Under the pieces are notes generated by a model, which was not told where the DNA came from, did not search any database, and saw nothing but the letters and a program-made list of their open reading frames with translations. DNA of 17,219 nt from JAVBQU01 sp031548675 (GTDB lineage Bacteria; Bacteroidota; Bacteroidia; Bacteroidales; P3), in NCBI GenBank assembly GCA_031548675.1, contig JAVBQU010000141.1, forward strand, positions 1-17,219, given 5' to 3'. This document shows, piece by piece, positions 7,455-14,335 of this stretch. Numbering within the stretch: position 1 is the first letter of the stretch; the number at the start of each line of letters is the position of its first letter. A program made the translations under genes and the position numbers.

Positions 7455-8408
7455 TTATATACCCCAAATATAATGTTGGGCAAACCGCAGCAGTTCTATA
7501 ACGAGAGCTATGCCCATGTGTATAATTACACCACCCCATATATGGCGGGTTTGAAAAGCCAAAGCACCCAAAAATAAACCGCCGAAAAAAGCCGAAATAG
7601 TTTCCGCGGCAGGCTTGCCGAAATGCAGTGCTACATATACAGCAACCATAGGGAGTACAGCAGAGCGTCCCATAACAGCCCCCATACCAATTACCAATGC
7701 TCCTCTGAAAAACAATTCTACCATCACAAAGTCGCCCATGTAAACGGTTTCGAAAATACTTGTATTAAGCCACGCCCGATTGCCGAACAAACCGTCGTAA
7801 ATCCAAGGTTTACCGATAGGATAATAAGATAAAAAGTCGGGCGTAAAAGAAACCGCTATCAAAACAGGGAGAACAACCACATAAAGCGATAGATATGCTT
7901 TTATATGATGGTTTCCGCGGCATAAACCATATAAGCCCTGTACTTTTTTATCAACAAAAAGCCGGAGCAATATTAATATGGGACGAACAAATATGATATT
8001 GCGTAAGCGCCACAGCACTTTTAAAAGAAAATTCTGTTCCTGATATGTTCTCTCAGATAATGATATATAATCTCTCCATGAGAAAACATCGGCAAAGCCC
8101 ACGGCGGTCATCAAAAGAATACCTTTGAGGTAAAAATGCGGCTTAGATATTTCATGATATTTCCCTTGAAGAATTAAAACCGGAACTGCGGTAAGGAAAT
8201 ATAGTATATTAAATAGCAATATATTATTCAATATCTTGTAAGGTGTGGGCGAAATTCCGGTTCCCAGCCTGCTGGCTAAATCGGTAGTATAAACCAAGAT
8301 AATAGATAAGCTTACCAGCAATATGACATAAGCATACACTTTCGGCTTAAAATCGTGCTTAAGAAAAACCCCAAAATCCTGAAAAAGTAATTTTAATTCC
8401 TTTATCAT
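7455..8408 (-). CDS. CPBP family intramembrane protein (CAAX protease / bacteriocin-processing type)
   Basis: A 317-residue multi-pass membrane protein. The conserved CPBP motifs occur in order in the C-terminal half: VELFFRGALV (230-239, Glu231 and Arg235), YVALHFGKP (258-266, His262) and the last HIWGGVIIHMG (289-299, His297). These are the residues that form the active site of the glutamate-dependent intramembrane proteases such as Rce1. The first of the usual pair of glutamates in motif 1 is replaced by Val230, so activity is uncertain. About eight hydrophobic segments are visible, the first at about 24-41. It heads a tight leftward gene run with the radical SAM and DUF4130 genes; whether this is functional or only positional is unknown. 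Confidence 0.75.
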   Translation of the reverse strand: MIKELKLLFQDFGVFLKHDFKPKVYAYVILLVSLSIILVYTTDLASRLGTGISPTPYKILNNILLFNILYFLTAVPVLILQGKYHEISKPHFYLKGILLMTAVGFADVFSWRDYISLSERTYQEQNFLLKVLWRLRNIIFVRPILILLRLFVDKKVQGLYGLCRGNHHIKAYLSLYVVVLPVLIAVSFTPDFLSYYPIGKPWIYDGLFGNRAWLNTSIFETVYMGDFVMVELFFRGALVIGMGAVMGRSAVLPMVAVYVALHFGKPAAETISAFFGGLFLGALAFQTRHIWGGVIIHMGIALVIELLRFAQHYIWGI

Positions 8409-8490
8409 ACTTCCGTATTATTAAAATTGAGTGAAAAATTTATGCTATAATATTGATACAGGATGATATAAGTTTTTCACCCATTTTTGC

Positions 8491-8498
8491 CAAAGTTA
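8491..8498 (-). promoter_or_regulatory. Candidate -7 element of the CPBP/radical SAM/DUF4130 run
   Basis: The minus strand reads TAACTTTG, an exact match to TAnnTTTG, about 83 bp before the CPBP start codon. No TTTG is found at 17-23 bases further upstream, so the promoter would be -7 dependent or regulated. Confidence 0.45.
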
Positions 8499-8712
8499 GC
8501 AAATGATTTTGGGTTACAGGATATAATTTTCTATAAATGTCTTTTTTGTTTATATCTAAAGCAGTGTATTAAATATCAATTATTTATGATGCATATTATG
8601 GCGTTTCTTCGTAGATTTCTCTGTGTATCCGAATGAAATAAAATCAGAAAACCGGAGATAAGTAAATCCGTAAAGATAATATTGATACTATGGGGCGATT
8701 ACCATTTTTGGA

Positions 8713-8841
8713 GTGAACAATTGCATAGGCTATGTGAGCACTCTCTCTACCGGTATGCGAATCGGTTGCATAGGCTATGCGAACGCTCTCTCTACCACTA
8801 TGCGAGTCGCCTGCATAGGCTGTGTGAACCAATCGCATCGG
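8713..8841. repeat. 45-bp tandem repeat, about 2.7 copies
   Basis: TGCATAGGC recurs at 8722, 8767 and 8812, exactly 45 bp apart. Copies 8722-8766 and 8767-8811 agree at 37 of 45 positions; the third is cut short after about 19 bases. Each unit has CTATGYGA and TATGCGA blocks that pair with TGCATA, so the transcript could fold into repeated short hairpins. GTGAAC-AAT-GCAT-like blocks flank both ends (8713 and 8823). On the minus strand the period of 15 codons leaves a 64-codon frame open (8838-8644), with repeats such as DSHSGRESVRIAYA, but no ribosome site or homology supports it as a gene. Confidence 0.75.
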
Positions 8842-8885
8842 TAAGCCCTTAATGACACATGAGCCAAGAGATGTAAATAGATAAG

Positions 8886-8924
8886 AAAAAAAGCTGTTGT
8901 AGTTTTTAAACTACAACGGCTTTT
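8886..8924 (-). terminator. Intrinsic terminator of pyrB-pyrI
   Basis: Arms 8889-8905 and 8908-8924 pair over 17 bp with one mismatch-type position (T8895 against G8918, a wobble in one strand). Read leftward, the stem ends in a run of seven T before C8885's complement. It lies 28 bp beyond the pyrI stop codon in the direction of transcription. Confidence 0.85.
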
Positions 8925-8951
8925 CTATCATAAGCCTTTGAAGAATCAGGC

Positions 8952-9410
8952 TTATACGAATTTGATATTAGCCTTAGCCGTATGTTTTTCGCAATAGTGG
9001 CATTTCAACACCAAATCTTCTTTGTCAACCACGCTGAATTTGGTAGCCACGGTTTCCATATTGGTAATGCAGTTGGGGTTTACGCATTTAACCAGATTGT
9101 TTACCTTTTCAGGAACTTCTACCTCAAATTTATCTACCACTTCAAAGTTTTTGATCACGATTAATGATGCGGTAGGAGCAACCAAAGCAATTTTATTAAT
9201 GTCCGATTTCTCAAAAAATTTATTTTTAACTTTAATAATGCCTTTAGTTCCAAATTTACGGCTTTCCAGATTAGTACCAATCAATAGCTGGTCGGTATAA
9301 TCTTCCAGATTCAACATTCTGATAACTTTCAATACTGCATTGCAAGGCAGGTGGTCTATAACGGTGCCGTTTTCGATGGCAGAAACAATAAGTTCTTTTC
9401 TTTTTTCCAT
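8952..9410 (-). CDS. pyrI: Aspartate carbamoyltransferase regulatory chain
   Basis: The 152-residue regulatory chain of aspartate transcarbamoylase. It binds nucleotide effectors in its N-terminal domain and links catalytic trimers through a zinc domain. The zinc ligands are plainly present: CVNPNC (Cys109 and Cys114) and CHYC (Cys137 and Cys140) in the C-terminal third, matching the Cys4 site of E. coli PyrI. The N-terminal part (IENGTVIDHLPCNAVLKVIRML) matches the allosteric domain. Length agrees with the usual 150-155. It lies 45 bp downstream of pyrB on the same strand, the classical pyrBI order, and is followed by a strong terminator. Confidence 0.95.
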   Translation of the reverse strand: MEKRKELIVSAIENGTVIDHLPCNAVLKVIRMLNLEDYTDQLLIGTNLESRKFGTKGIIKVKNKFFEKSDINKIALVAPTASLIVIKNFEVVDKFEVEVPEKVNNLVKCVNPNCITNMETVATKFSVVDKEDLVLKCHYCEKHTAKANIKFV

Positions 9411-9455
9411 GATAATTTCTTTTTTAACTGTTTGCTACTTTATTTTTACCCATAA

Positions 9456-10373
9456 TTATCTTACACCCAAAATACTTGCCAGCAGGGCTTGGCGTACATA
9501 AACGCCATTGAGGGCTTGTTGAAAATAATATGCATAAGGCGTGTTGTCTACAGCCTCTACAATTTCATTCACACGGGGTAGCGGATGCATAATACGCATA
9601 GTAGGTTTGCAGTTTTGCAAATGTTCGGTACGCAGGATAAAGAAATCCTTTACTCTCTCATATTCTACCGAATCCGAAAATCTTTCGCGTTGAATACGGG
9701 TCATATAAACGATATCGGCATGCGGCATGGCTTCCATAATATCGTCATATTGGAAGTATTGCAGATTTTTTTCTTTGATAAATGCTTTTACAGAACTCGG
9801 AAGTTTCAATTCCTTGGGCGAAACAAAATGGAAAGTACAATTAAAATTAGTCAGGGCAATAACCAATGAGTGAACAGTACGTCCATATTTCAGGTCGCCC
9901 ACAAACATAATATTCAAATTATCCAAACTGCCTTGTGTTTTGCGGATAGAATACAAATCCAGCAAACATTGGGTCGGATGCTGATTAGCTCCATCTCCGG
10001 CATTAATAACCGGAACATTTGCCGTTGCAGCCACTTCCGAAGCATAGCGGGCACTTCCTTCAGTTGGGTGGCGCATCACAATGATGTCGGAATAGTTAGA
10101 AACGGTTAGGATTGTATCTTTCAGGCTCTCCCCCTTTTTCACGCTCGAACTCGATGCATCGCTGAACCCGATAACGCGGGCTCCCAATTGGTTGGCGGCA
10201 CTCTCGAAACTTAAACGGGTACGGGTAGAAGGTTCAAAAAATAAGGTGGCAACAACTTTATCGGATAAAATGGGTTGGCGTGGATTTTTTTCAAATCCTT
10301 CGGCTATGTCCAAAATATGGATCATCTCCTCTTTAGTGTAATCGTTGATAGAAACAAGACTTCTATTTTTCAT
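9456..10373 (-). CDS. pyrB: Aspartate carbamoyltransferase catalytic chain
   Basis: A 305-residue catalytic subunit which condenses carbamoyl phosphate and L-aspartate to N-carbamoyl-aspartate, the first committed step of pyrimidine synthesis. Key motifs: FFEPSTRTRLSFE (46-58) with the STRTR carbamoyl-phosphate site at 49-53, the NQHPTQ block near 133, YGRTVHSL near 163, and HPLPR near 262 followed by NEI. The C-terminal YYFQQALNGVYVRQALL is also typical. Length is that of the family. It is co-transcribed with pyrI. A candidate promoter lies about 110 bp upstream. Confidence 0.97.
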   Translation of the reverse strand: MKNRSLVSINDYTKEEMIHILDIAEGFEKNPRQPILSDKVVATLFFEPSTRTRLSFESAANQLGARVIGFSDASSSSVKKGESLKDTILTVSNYSDIIVMRHPTEGSARYASEVAATANVPVINAGDGANQHPTQCLLDLYSIRKTQGSLDNLNIMFVGDLKYGRTVHSLVIALTNFNCTFHFVSPKELKLPSSVKAFIKEKNLQYFQYDDIMEAMPHADIVYMTRIQRERFSDSVEYERVKDFFILRTEHLQNCKPTMRIMHPLPRVNEIVEAVDNTPYAYYFQQALNGVYVRQALLASILGVR

Positions 10374-10488
10374 GTGTATATAAAATTATAAGATGTCGAA
10401 TAGTATATAATGTACGTTTGCAGGTAAGTCGAAAATATGCAGAAGTTTTGTATGCAGAAATTGCCGACAGGCTTTTAGATATGTTCTG

Positions 10489-10518
10489 CAAATTAAATCG
10501 AACCAACGGGCTTACAAA
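10489..10518 (-). promoter_or_regulatory. Possible promoter of pyrB-pyrI
   Basis: On the minus strand TTTG (10518-10515), an 18-base spacer, then TTAATTTG (10496-10489), one mismatch from the -7 consensus. It would give a leader of about 105 bases before pyrB. No UTP-sensing attenuator was recognised between this box and the start codon. Confidence 0.35.
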
Positions 10519-10669
10519 ATTACTGCAAATATCCTTGACAATGAACAATGTTAATAAAAAAAGGTTCGAAAAAATACAAGTATTTTTCAAGGGTTTTATT
10601 TTCTGTAAATTAAAATAATCGCATCCTATTATATTTATAAACAATCATAGATTAGCCGTAAAAATATCA

Positions 10670-10677
10670 TAACTTTG
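10670..10677 (+). promoter_or_regulatory. -7 element of the stress-like gene
   Basis: TAACTTTG is an exact TAnnTTTG match, with a predicted start near 10684 and a very short leader before the ATG at 10701. No TTTG lies at the usual -33 distance. Confidence 0.55.
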
Positions 10678-10700
10678 CCCTTTATTTCTCTAAAAATTTG

Positions 10701-11525
10701 ATGGAGGCAAACGATCAACATATTGTCATTATTTTCAAAGATTTAGATAAGCTTACCTTCTTGGCTGCACCCGCATTATCCTTGGCATCCCATCTCAAAA
10801 AAGGAATTACATTTTTGTATATCAGCGAAAAATCGGACGAAAAAACCAATCATGCGTTTATTCAGGCATTAGAAAAATTGTTTCAAGGCAATTTATCAGG
10901 CATGAAAGCCCATATTATTCCTCAGTTGAATGAAGCTTTGGTAAAAATACTGCCCGATAAATTCGGAGGTGTTATGGTGCTTTTGGAAGCAGATGAACAA
11001 GCCGGAAAGAAATCGATATGGGCAAAACCTCAATTGATGAAACTTTTCCGTCATTCCCGTTTGCCCTATATGCTCGTTAGGAATGAAGATACAATCCATG
11101 CCCAGTTTCAATCTGTAGTTCTGGCAATGGATTCGCTCAAAGAATCCAAAGAAAAAGTATTATGGACAAGTTATTTCGGCAGGTTTTTCGGAGCCAAGAT
11201 TACCGTTGTAACACGCATCTATAAAGATGAATTCTTGGCTAGACAGGCGAAAAACAACGAGCAGTTTGTCCGCAAAATATTCGACTCTTTCGATTTGCAA
11301 TATGAGATACAAACCTTTGTCGATAAGATTCCCGAATTAGATTTGTTTGCAGTAGATTATGCAGCCAAAATCGGGGCGGATTTAGTGATTGCGATGACAA
11401 CCAAAAATATTTCTATTTTTGATTTATTTACAGGGCTTCCTGAAAATAAGGTTGCCTTAAATCCTCAGAAAATGCCTGTTTTATTTCTTAACTCCCGCGA
11501 CGATTTATATGTTTTGTGCGATTAG
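10701..11525 (+). CDS. Universal stress protein-like protein, two domains
   Basis: About 274 residues from the ATG at 10701; a TTG directly before it adds one residue only. The protein looks like two repeats of the UspA fold: residues 1-130 and about 135-274, each beginning with a hydrophobic strand (HIVIIFKD; SVVLAMDS) and ending with PYMLVRNE or MPVLFLNS, the 'cPVLVV' strand of universal stress proteins. The usual nucleotide-binding G-2x-G-9x-G-(S/T) is not present in either half, so ATP binding is doubtful. No signal peptide or membrane helix is seen. The closing DDLYVLCD is notable. It stands alone between the pyrB promoter region and dnaG, with its own -7 box. The role is unknown; signalling or protein binding would be inference. 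Confidence 0.65.
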   Translation: MEANDQHIVIIFKDLDKLTFLAAPALSLASHLKKGITFLYISEKSDEKTNHAFIQALEKLFQGNLSGMKAHIIPQLNEALVKILPDKFGGVMVLLEADEQAGKKSIWAKPQLMKLFRHSRLPYMLVRNEDTIHAQFQSVVLAMDSLKESKEKVLWTSYFGRFFGAKITVVTRIYKDEFLARQAKNNEQFVRKIFDSFDLQYEIQTFVDKIPELDLFAVDYAAKIGADLVIAMTTKNISIFDLFTGLPENKVALNPQKMPVLFLNSRDDLYVLCD

Positions 11526-11553
11526 CCTGCACATAGCTATCGAATTTTATCCT

Positions 11554-11561
11554 TAACTTTG
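11554..11561 (+). promoter_or_regulatory. -7 element of dnaG
   Basis: TAACTTTG matches TAnnTTTG exactly and lies 20 bp ahead of the dnaG start codon, so the leader would be only about 14 bases. No good -33 TTTG was found. It is the same octamer as at 10670-10677 and at 8498-8491 on the minus strand. Confidence 0.55.
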
Positions 11562-11581
11562 TCATTTAAAAAACAATCAAC

Positions 11582-13549
11582 TTGATTTCACCCGAAATTA
11601 TATCACAAATAAAAGAAGCTGTTCGTATAGAAGAGGTTGTGGGCGAATTTGTAACTCTTCGGAGACGGGGGGCAAACCTATTGGGATGCTGTCCGTTTCA
11701 CAACGAAAAAACACCTTCGTTTACTGTATCCCCTGCCAAAAATATATTCAAATGCTTTGGCTGCGGGGAGTCGGGGGGAGCTATTGATTTTGTTATCAAA
11801 CACGAACACCTTTCCTATCCCGATGCTTTGCGGTTTCTGGCTAAAAAATATAACATAGAAATTGTAGAAGAGAAGCTTTCGGAAGATCAAATCAAGCAGG
11901 CAGGCGAACGCGAAGCCATGCTGCATGTATCATCGTTTGCTCAAAAATATTTTGCAGAAACCTTATTTAATACCGAACAAGGGAAAGCCATAGGTTTATC
12001 CTATTTTTTAGAACGCGGATTTACCGAAGCTACCATACAAAAATTCGGATTGGGCTATTGCTTGGACGAATGGGAAGCCTTTACCCAGCATGCCGTTAAA
12101 AATGGGTATAAAACAGAGCTGTTAATCAAAACAGGTTTAACCATTTCTAAAGAAAACGGCAAGCATTTCGATAGGTTCAAAGGACGGATTATGTTTCCGA
12201 TTCATAGCCTTACCGGACAAATTTTAGGTTTTGGCGGACGGATTTTAAGCACCGACAAAACCAAAGCCAAATATGTAAACTCTCCCGAGTCGGAAATATA
12301 TAACAAAAGTAAAATCCTTTACGGCTTATATTTTGCCAAAAAATCTATAGTAGCTCAAAACCGCTGCTATTTGGTAGAAGGCTATGCCGATGTAATATCC
12401 ATGCACCAATCGGGCATAGAAAACGTAGTTGCCTCATCAGGAACTTCGCTTACTGTCGAACAAATTAAACTGATAAAACGCTATACACCCAATATTACCA
12501 TTCTATACGATGGCGATGCTGCCGGTATCAAGGCTTCGTTCAGGGGTATTGATATGATTTTGGAGCAGGATATGAATGTGGAAGTAGTGCTTTTTCCCGA
12601 TGGAGAAGACCCCGATAGTTTTGCCCAAAACCATAGCCAAACAGAAGTGGTAGATTTTATTGCCCAAAATTCGCAAAACTTTATCCGCTTTAAAAGCAAC
12701 ATACTGTTAAAAGAAGCCGGAAACGACCCTATTAAGAAAGCAAACCTTATCAGGGATATTATCGAATCCATAGCTGTGATTCCTGATGGGATTTCGCGCA
12801 GCATGTTTGTGAAAGAATGTGCCGAACTTATGCGGATTTCCGAGCAGGTACTTCTCAAAGAACTCAATAAACTTCTCGGTAAAAAACTTAAAAAAGACCA
12901 TCAGGAACAAACCGGAGAAAATATTGACGTTCCCGAAATTGCAATACCCGATATCCGGCAGCCCGAAACACCCGAAAAAAATGTAGAGCTGCATGAGCGG
13001 GAAATAATACGTTTATTATTGTTTTACGGAAATCAAAAAGTTGCCATAGATAAAAAACAGCCCGAAAACGAACAAACAGTAGCAGAATTAATAGTTTCCG
13101 ACTTATTGGCTGATGAAATAGAATTTGAAACGACTGTATATCAGAAATTTTTCAAAGAATATGAGCAAATGATTCAGCAGCATATTCCCATTGCCGACGA
13201 TTCCTATTTTTTAAATCACGAAAACGAAGAAATTAAAAAAACAAGTATAGATATAATCCAGTCAAAACCCGAAATCAGCCCCAATTGGTGGGAATTAAAG
13301 CGGATTAATATTTTGGATGAAAATAAAGACTTATACAATACCATCCGTTCAGGCTTATTGTATTTCAAATCCAGAAAATTAGAGAAAACATTATTCGATT
13401 TACGCTTGCAGGTAAAAGCTTACGAAAATGGAAATCCGAATCAAATATCAGAAGATGATTTTATTCTTCTGTTGCGCGATGTGAAGCTTCTCCGCGAAAT
13501 TCTGGTGCAGGTAGAACAAGAACGCAATAAAAAGATTTTGGATAGTTAG
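11582..13549 (+). CDS. dnaG: DNA primase
   Basis: A 655-residue primase that makes RNA primers at the replication fork. Domain order: CHC2 zinc finger with Cys37, His40, Cys58 and Cys61; the catalytic RNA polymerase core; Toprim motifs VEGYADVISMH (near 265), LYDGDAAGIKA (near 308) and the acidic DGEDPDSF (near 341); and a divergent C-terminal domain (about 430-655) expected to contact DnaB. The start is TTG: ISPEIISQIKEAVRIEEVV begins right after it and matches family N-termini, and the next in-frame ATG lies beyond the zinc finger, which would remove it. Length is within the family range (580-680). It is followed by a 192-bp gap before grpE. Confidence 0.95.
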   Translation: MISPEIISQIKEAVRIEEVVGEFVTLRRRGANLLGCCPFHNEKTPSFTVSPAKNIFKCFGCGESGGAIDFVIKHEHLSYPDALRFLAKKYNIEIVEEKLSEDQIKQAGEREAMLHVSSFAQKYFAETLFNTEQGKAIGLSYFLERGFTEATIQKFGLGYCLDEWEAFTQHAVKNGYKTELLIKTGLTISKENGKHFDRFKGRIMFPIHSLTGQILGFGGRILSTDKTKAKYVNSPESEIYNKSKILYGLYFAKKSIVAQNRCYLVEGYADVISMHQSGIENVVASSGTSLTVEQIKLIKRYTPNITILYDGDAAGIKASFRGIDMILEQDMNVEVVLFPDGEDPDSFAQNHSQTEVVDFIAQNSQNFIRFKSNILLKEAGNDPIKKANLIRDIIESIAVIPDGISRSMFVKECAELMRISEQVLLKELNKLLGKKLKKDHQEQTGENIDVPEIAIPDIRQPETPEKNVELHEREIIRLLLFYGNQKVAIDKKQPENEQTVAELIVSDLLADEIEFETTVYQKFFKEYEQMIQQHIPIADDSYFLNHENEEIKKTSIDIIQSKPEISPNWWELKRINILDENKDLYNTIRSGLLYFKSRKLEKTLFDLRLQVKAYENGNPNQISEDDFILLLRDVKLLREILVQVEQERNKKILDS

Positions 13550-13612
13550 AAATTTAGTAGGCAAGCTGCGAATAAACAAGATACAAGTTTAATTCATTCC
13601 TCATGAATAAAC

Positions 13613-13643
13613 TGCCAAAGTGTCTGTTTTATGTGCTTTGGCA
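13613..13643. repeat. Inverted repeat between dnaG and grpE
   Basis: TGCCAAAG (13613-13620) and CTTTGGCA (13636-13643) are exact reverse complements around 15 bases. It lies 64 bp after dnaG and 99 bp before grpE. No T-run follows, so a terminator is unlikely; it may be a regulatory site for grpE-dnaJ. It is not the CIRCE element (TTAGCACTC/GAGTGCTAA), and no sigma-32-type promoter is visible either. Confidence 0.5.
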
Positions 13644-13741
13644 ATGAAATTGCACATATTAGCAAGTCTATATCCGTAAAGTTTTGTACAGTAATAAATA
13701 AGTAAGAAAAGCTTTAATAAATAGACCTTTAAATAATTACG

Positions 13742-14293
13742 ATGTTTAAAAAGATAAAAAATATAATGAGCGACAAAGAAAAGAAAAATGAAGAAGTTTC
13801 GCAAGATGAACTTCTTACAGAAGAACAAACAGCAAAAACCGAGCAAGCAGAAACTTCATCTGAAGAACAAATAAAAGAATTGAATGATAAATATTTACGT
13901 TTGTATTCGGAATTTGATAACTATAGAAAACGTACCACTAAAGAACGTGTTGAGCTGACAAAAACAGCTTCGGAAAACGTCATTTTGTCATTATTACCTA
14001 TTTTAGATGATTTTGAACGTGCACAAAAAGCAATGGAAACTGCTCCCGAAGCAGCACCTTTTATAGAAGGCTGGGATTTAATTCATTCTAAGCTTAAAAA
14101 AACCTTAGAACAAAGAGGATTAAAGGTTTTCGAACCGCTTAAAGAAGTTTTTGATGATAATCTGCACGAAGCCATTGCTCAGATTCCTGCAGGCAGCGAA
14201 GCCGAAAAAGGCAATATTATAGAAGTGGTAGAAAAAGGATATTACCTTTGCGATAAAATTATTCGTTTCCCCAAAGTCGTGGTGGCTATATAA
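13742..14293 (+). CDS. grpE: Nucleotide exchange factor GrpE
   Basis: A 183-residue co-chaperone that releases ADP from DnaK. The N-terminal third is charged and coiled-coil-like (EEQIKELNDKYLRLYSEFDN near 45-63), followed by the head domain with GWDLIHSKLKKTLEQRGLKV (near 111-130) and the closing NLHEAIAQIPAG and GYYLCDKIIRFPKVVV. These blocks match GrpE exactly in order. Two starts are possible: ATG 13742 (MFKKIKNI...) or ATG 13766 (MSDKEKK...), the second giving 175 residues and a more typical N-terminus. It is followed after 42 bp by dnaJ; dnaK is not in the window. Confidence 0.95.
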   Translation: MFKKIKNIMSDKEKKNEEVSQDELLTEEQTAKTEQAETSSEEQIKELNDKYLRLYSEFDNYRKRTTKERVELTKTASENVILSLLPILDDFERAQKAMETAPEAAPFIEGWDLIHSKLKKTLEQRGLKVFEPLKEVFDDNLHEAIAQIPAGSEAEKGNIIEVVEKGYYLCDKIIRFPKVVVAI

Positions 14294-14335
14294 AAGTCCA
14301 ACAATTAGAAGTTTTAAAATTACACAGCTTTAAGC

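Larger units (their letters stand above)
8409..8951. other. Intergenic region with repeat array between pyrI and the CPBP gene
   Basis: This 543-bp gap holds, from right to left, the pyrI terminator (8886-8924), a 45-bp tandem repeat (8713-8841), a -7-like box TAACTTTG (8498-8491, minus) and a leader for the CPBP gene. In that leader GTGAAAAA (8431-8438) and TTTTTCAC (8473-8480) form a spaced inverted repeat. No convincing protein gene or RNA gene was recognised. Confidence 0.5.
10374..10700. other. Divergent intergenic region between pyrB and the stress-like gene
   Basis: This 327-bp A/T-rich gap separates pyrB (leftward) from the gene at 10701 (rightward). It holds a candidate pyrB promoter (10489-10518), a small hairpin AAAAATAC/GTATTTTT at 10570-10587, and a clear -7 box TAACTTTG at 10670-10677. 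Two overlapping open frames of 66 and 93 codons on opposite strands have no recognisable motifs and are not called as genes. Confidence 0.5.

Noticed and set aside
8644..8838. A 64-codon minus-strand frame over the tandem repeat, as a protein gene
   Set aside because: The open frame follows automatically from a stop-free 45-bp unit; no ribosome site, promoter or recognisable domain supports it. Kept as a repeat with the coding option mentioned.
8713..8841. A short CRISPR array
   Set aside because: The repeats are directly adjacent with no unique spacers, the copies diverge at 8 of 45 positions, and no cas gene is near.
10363..10644. Open frames of 93 (minus) and 66 (plus, 10418-10618) codons in the pyrB upstream gap
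   Set aside because: They overlap each other on opposite strands, one overlaps the pyrB start, and neither shows a known motif or ribosome site.
9411..10700. A riboswitch or PyrR-type attenuator before pyrB
   Set aside because: No conserved PyrR-binding loop or terminator/antiterminator pair was found; only one small A/T hairpin at 10570-10587.
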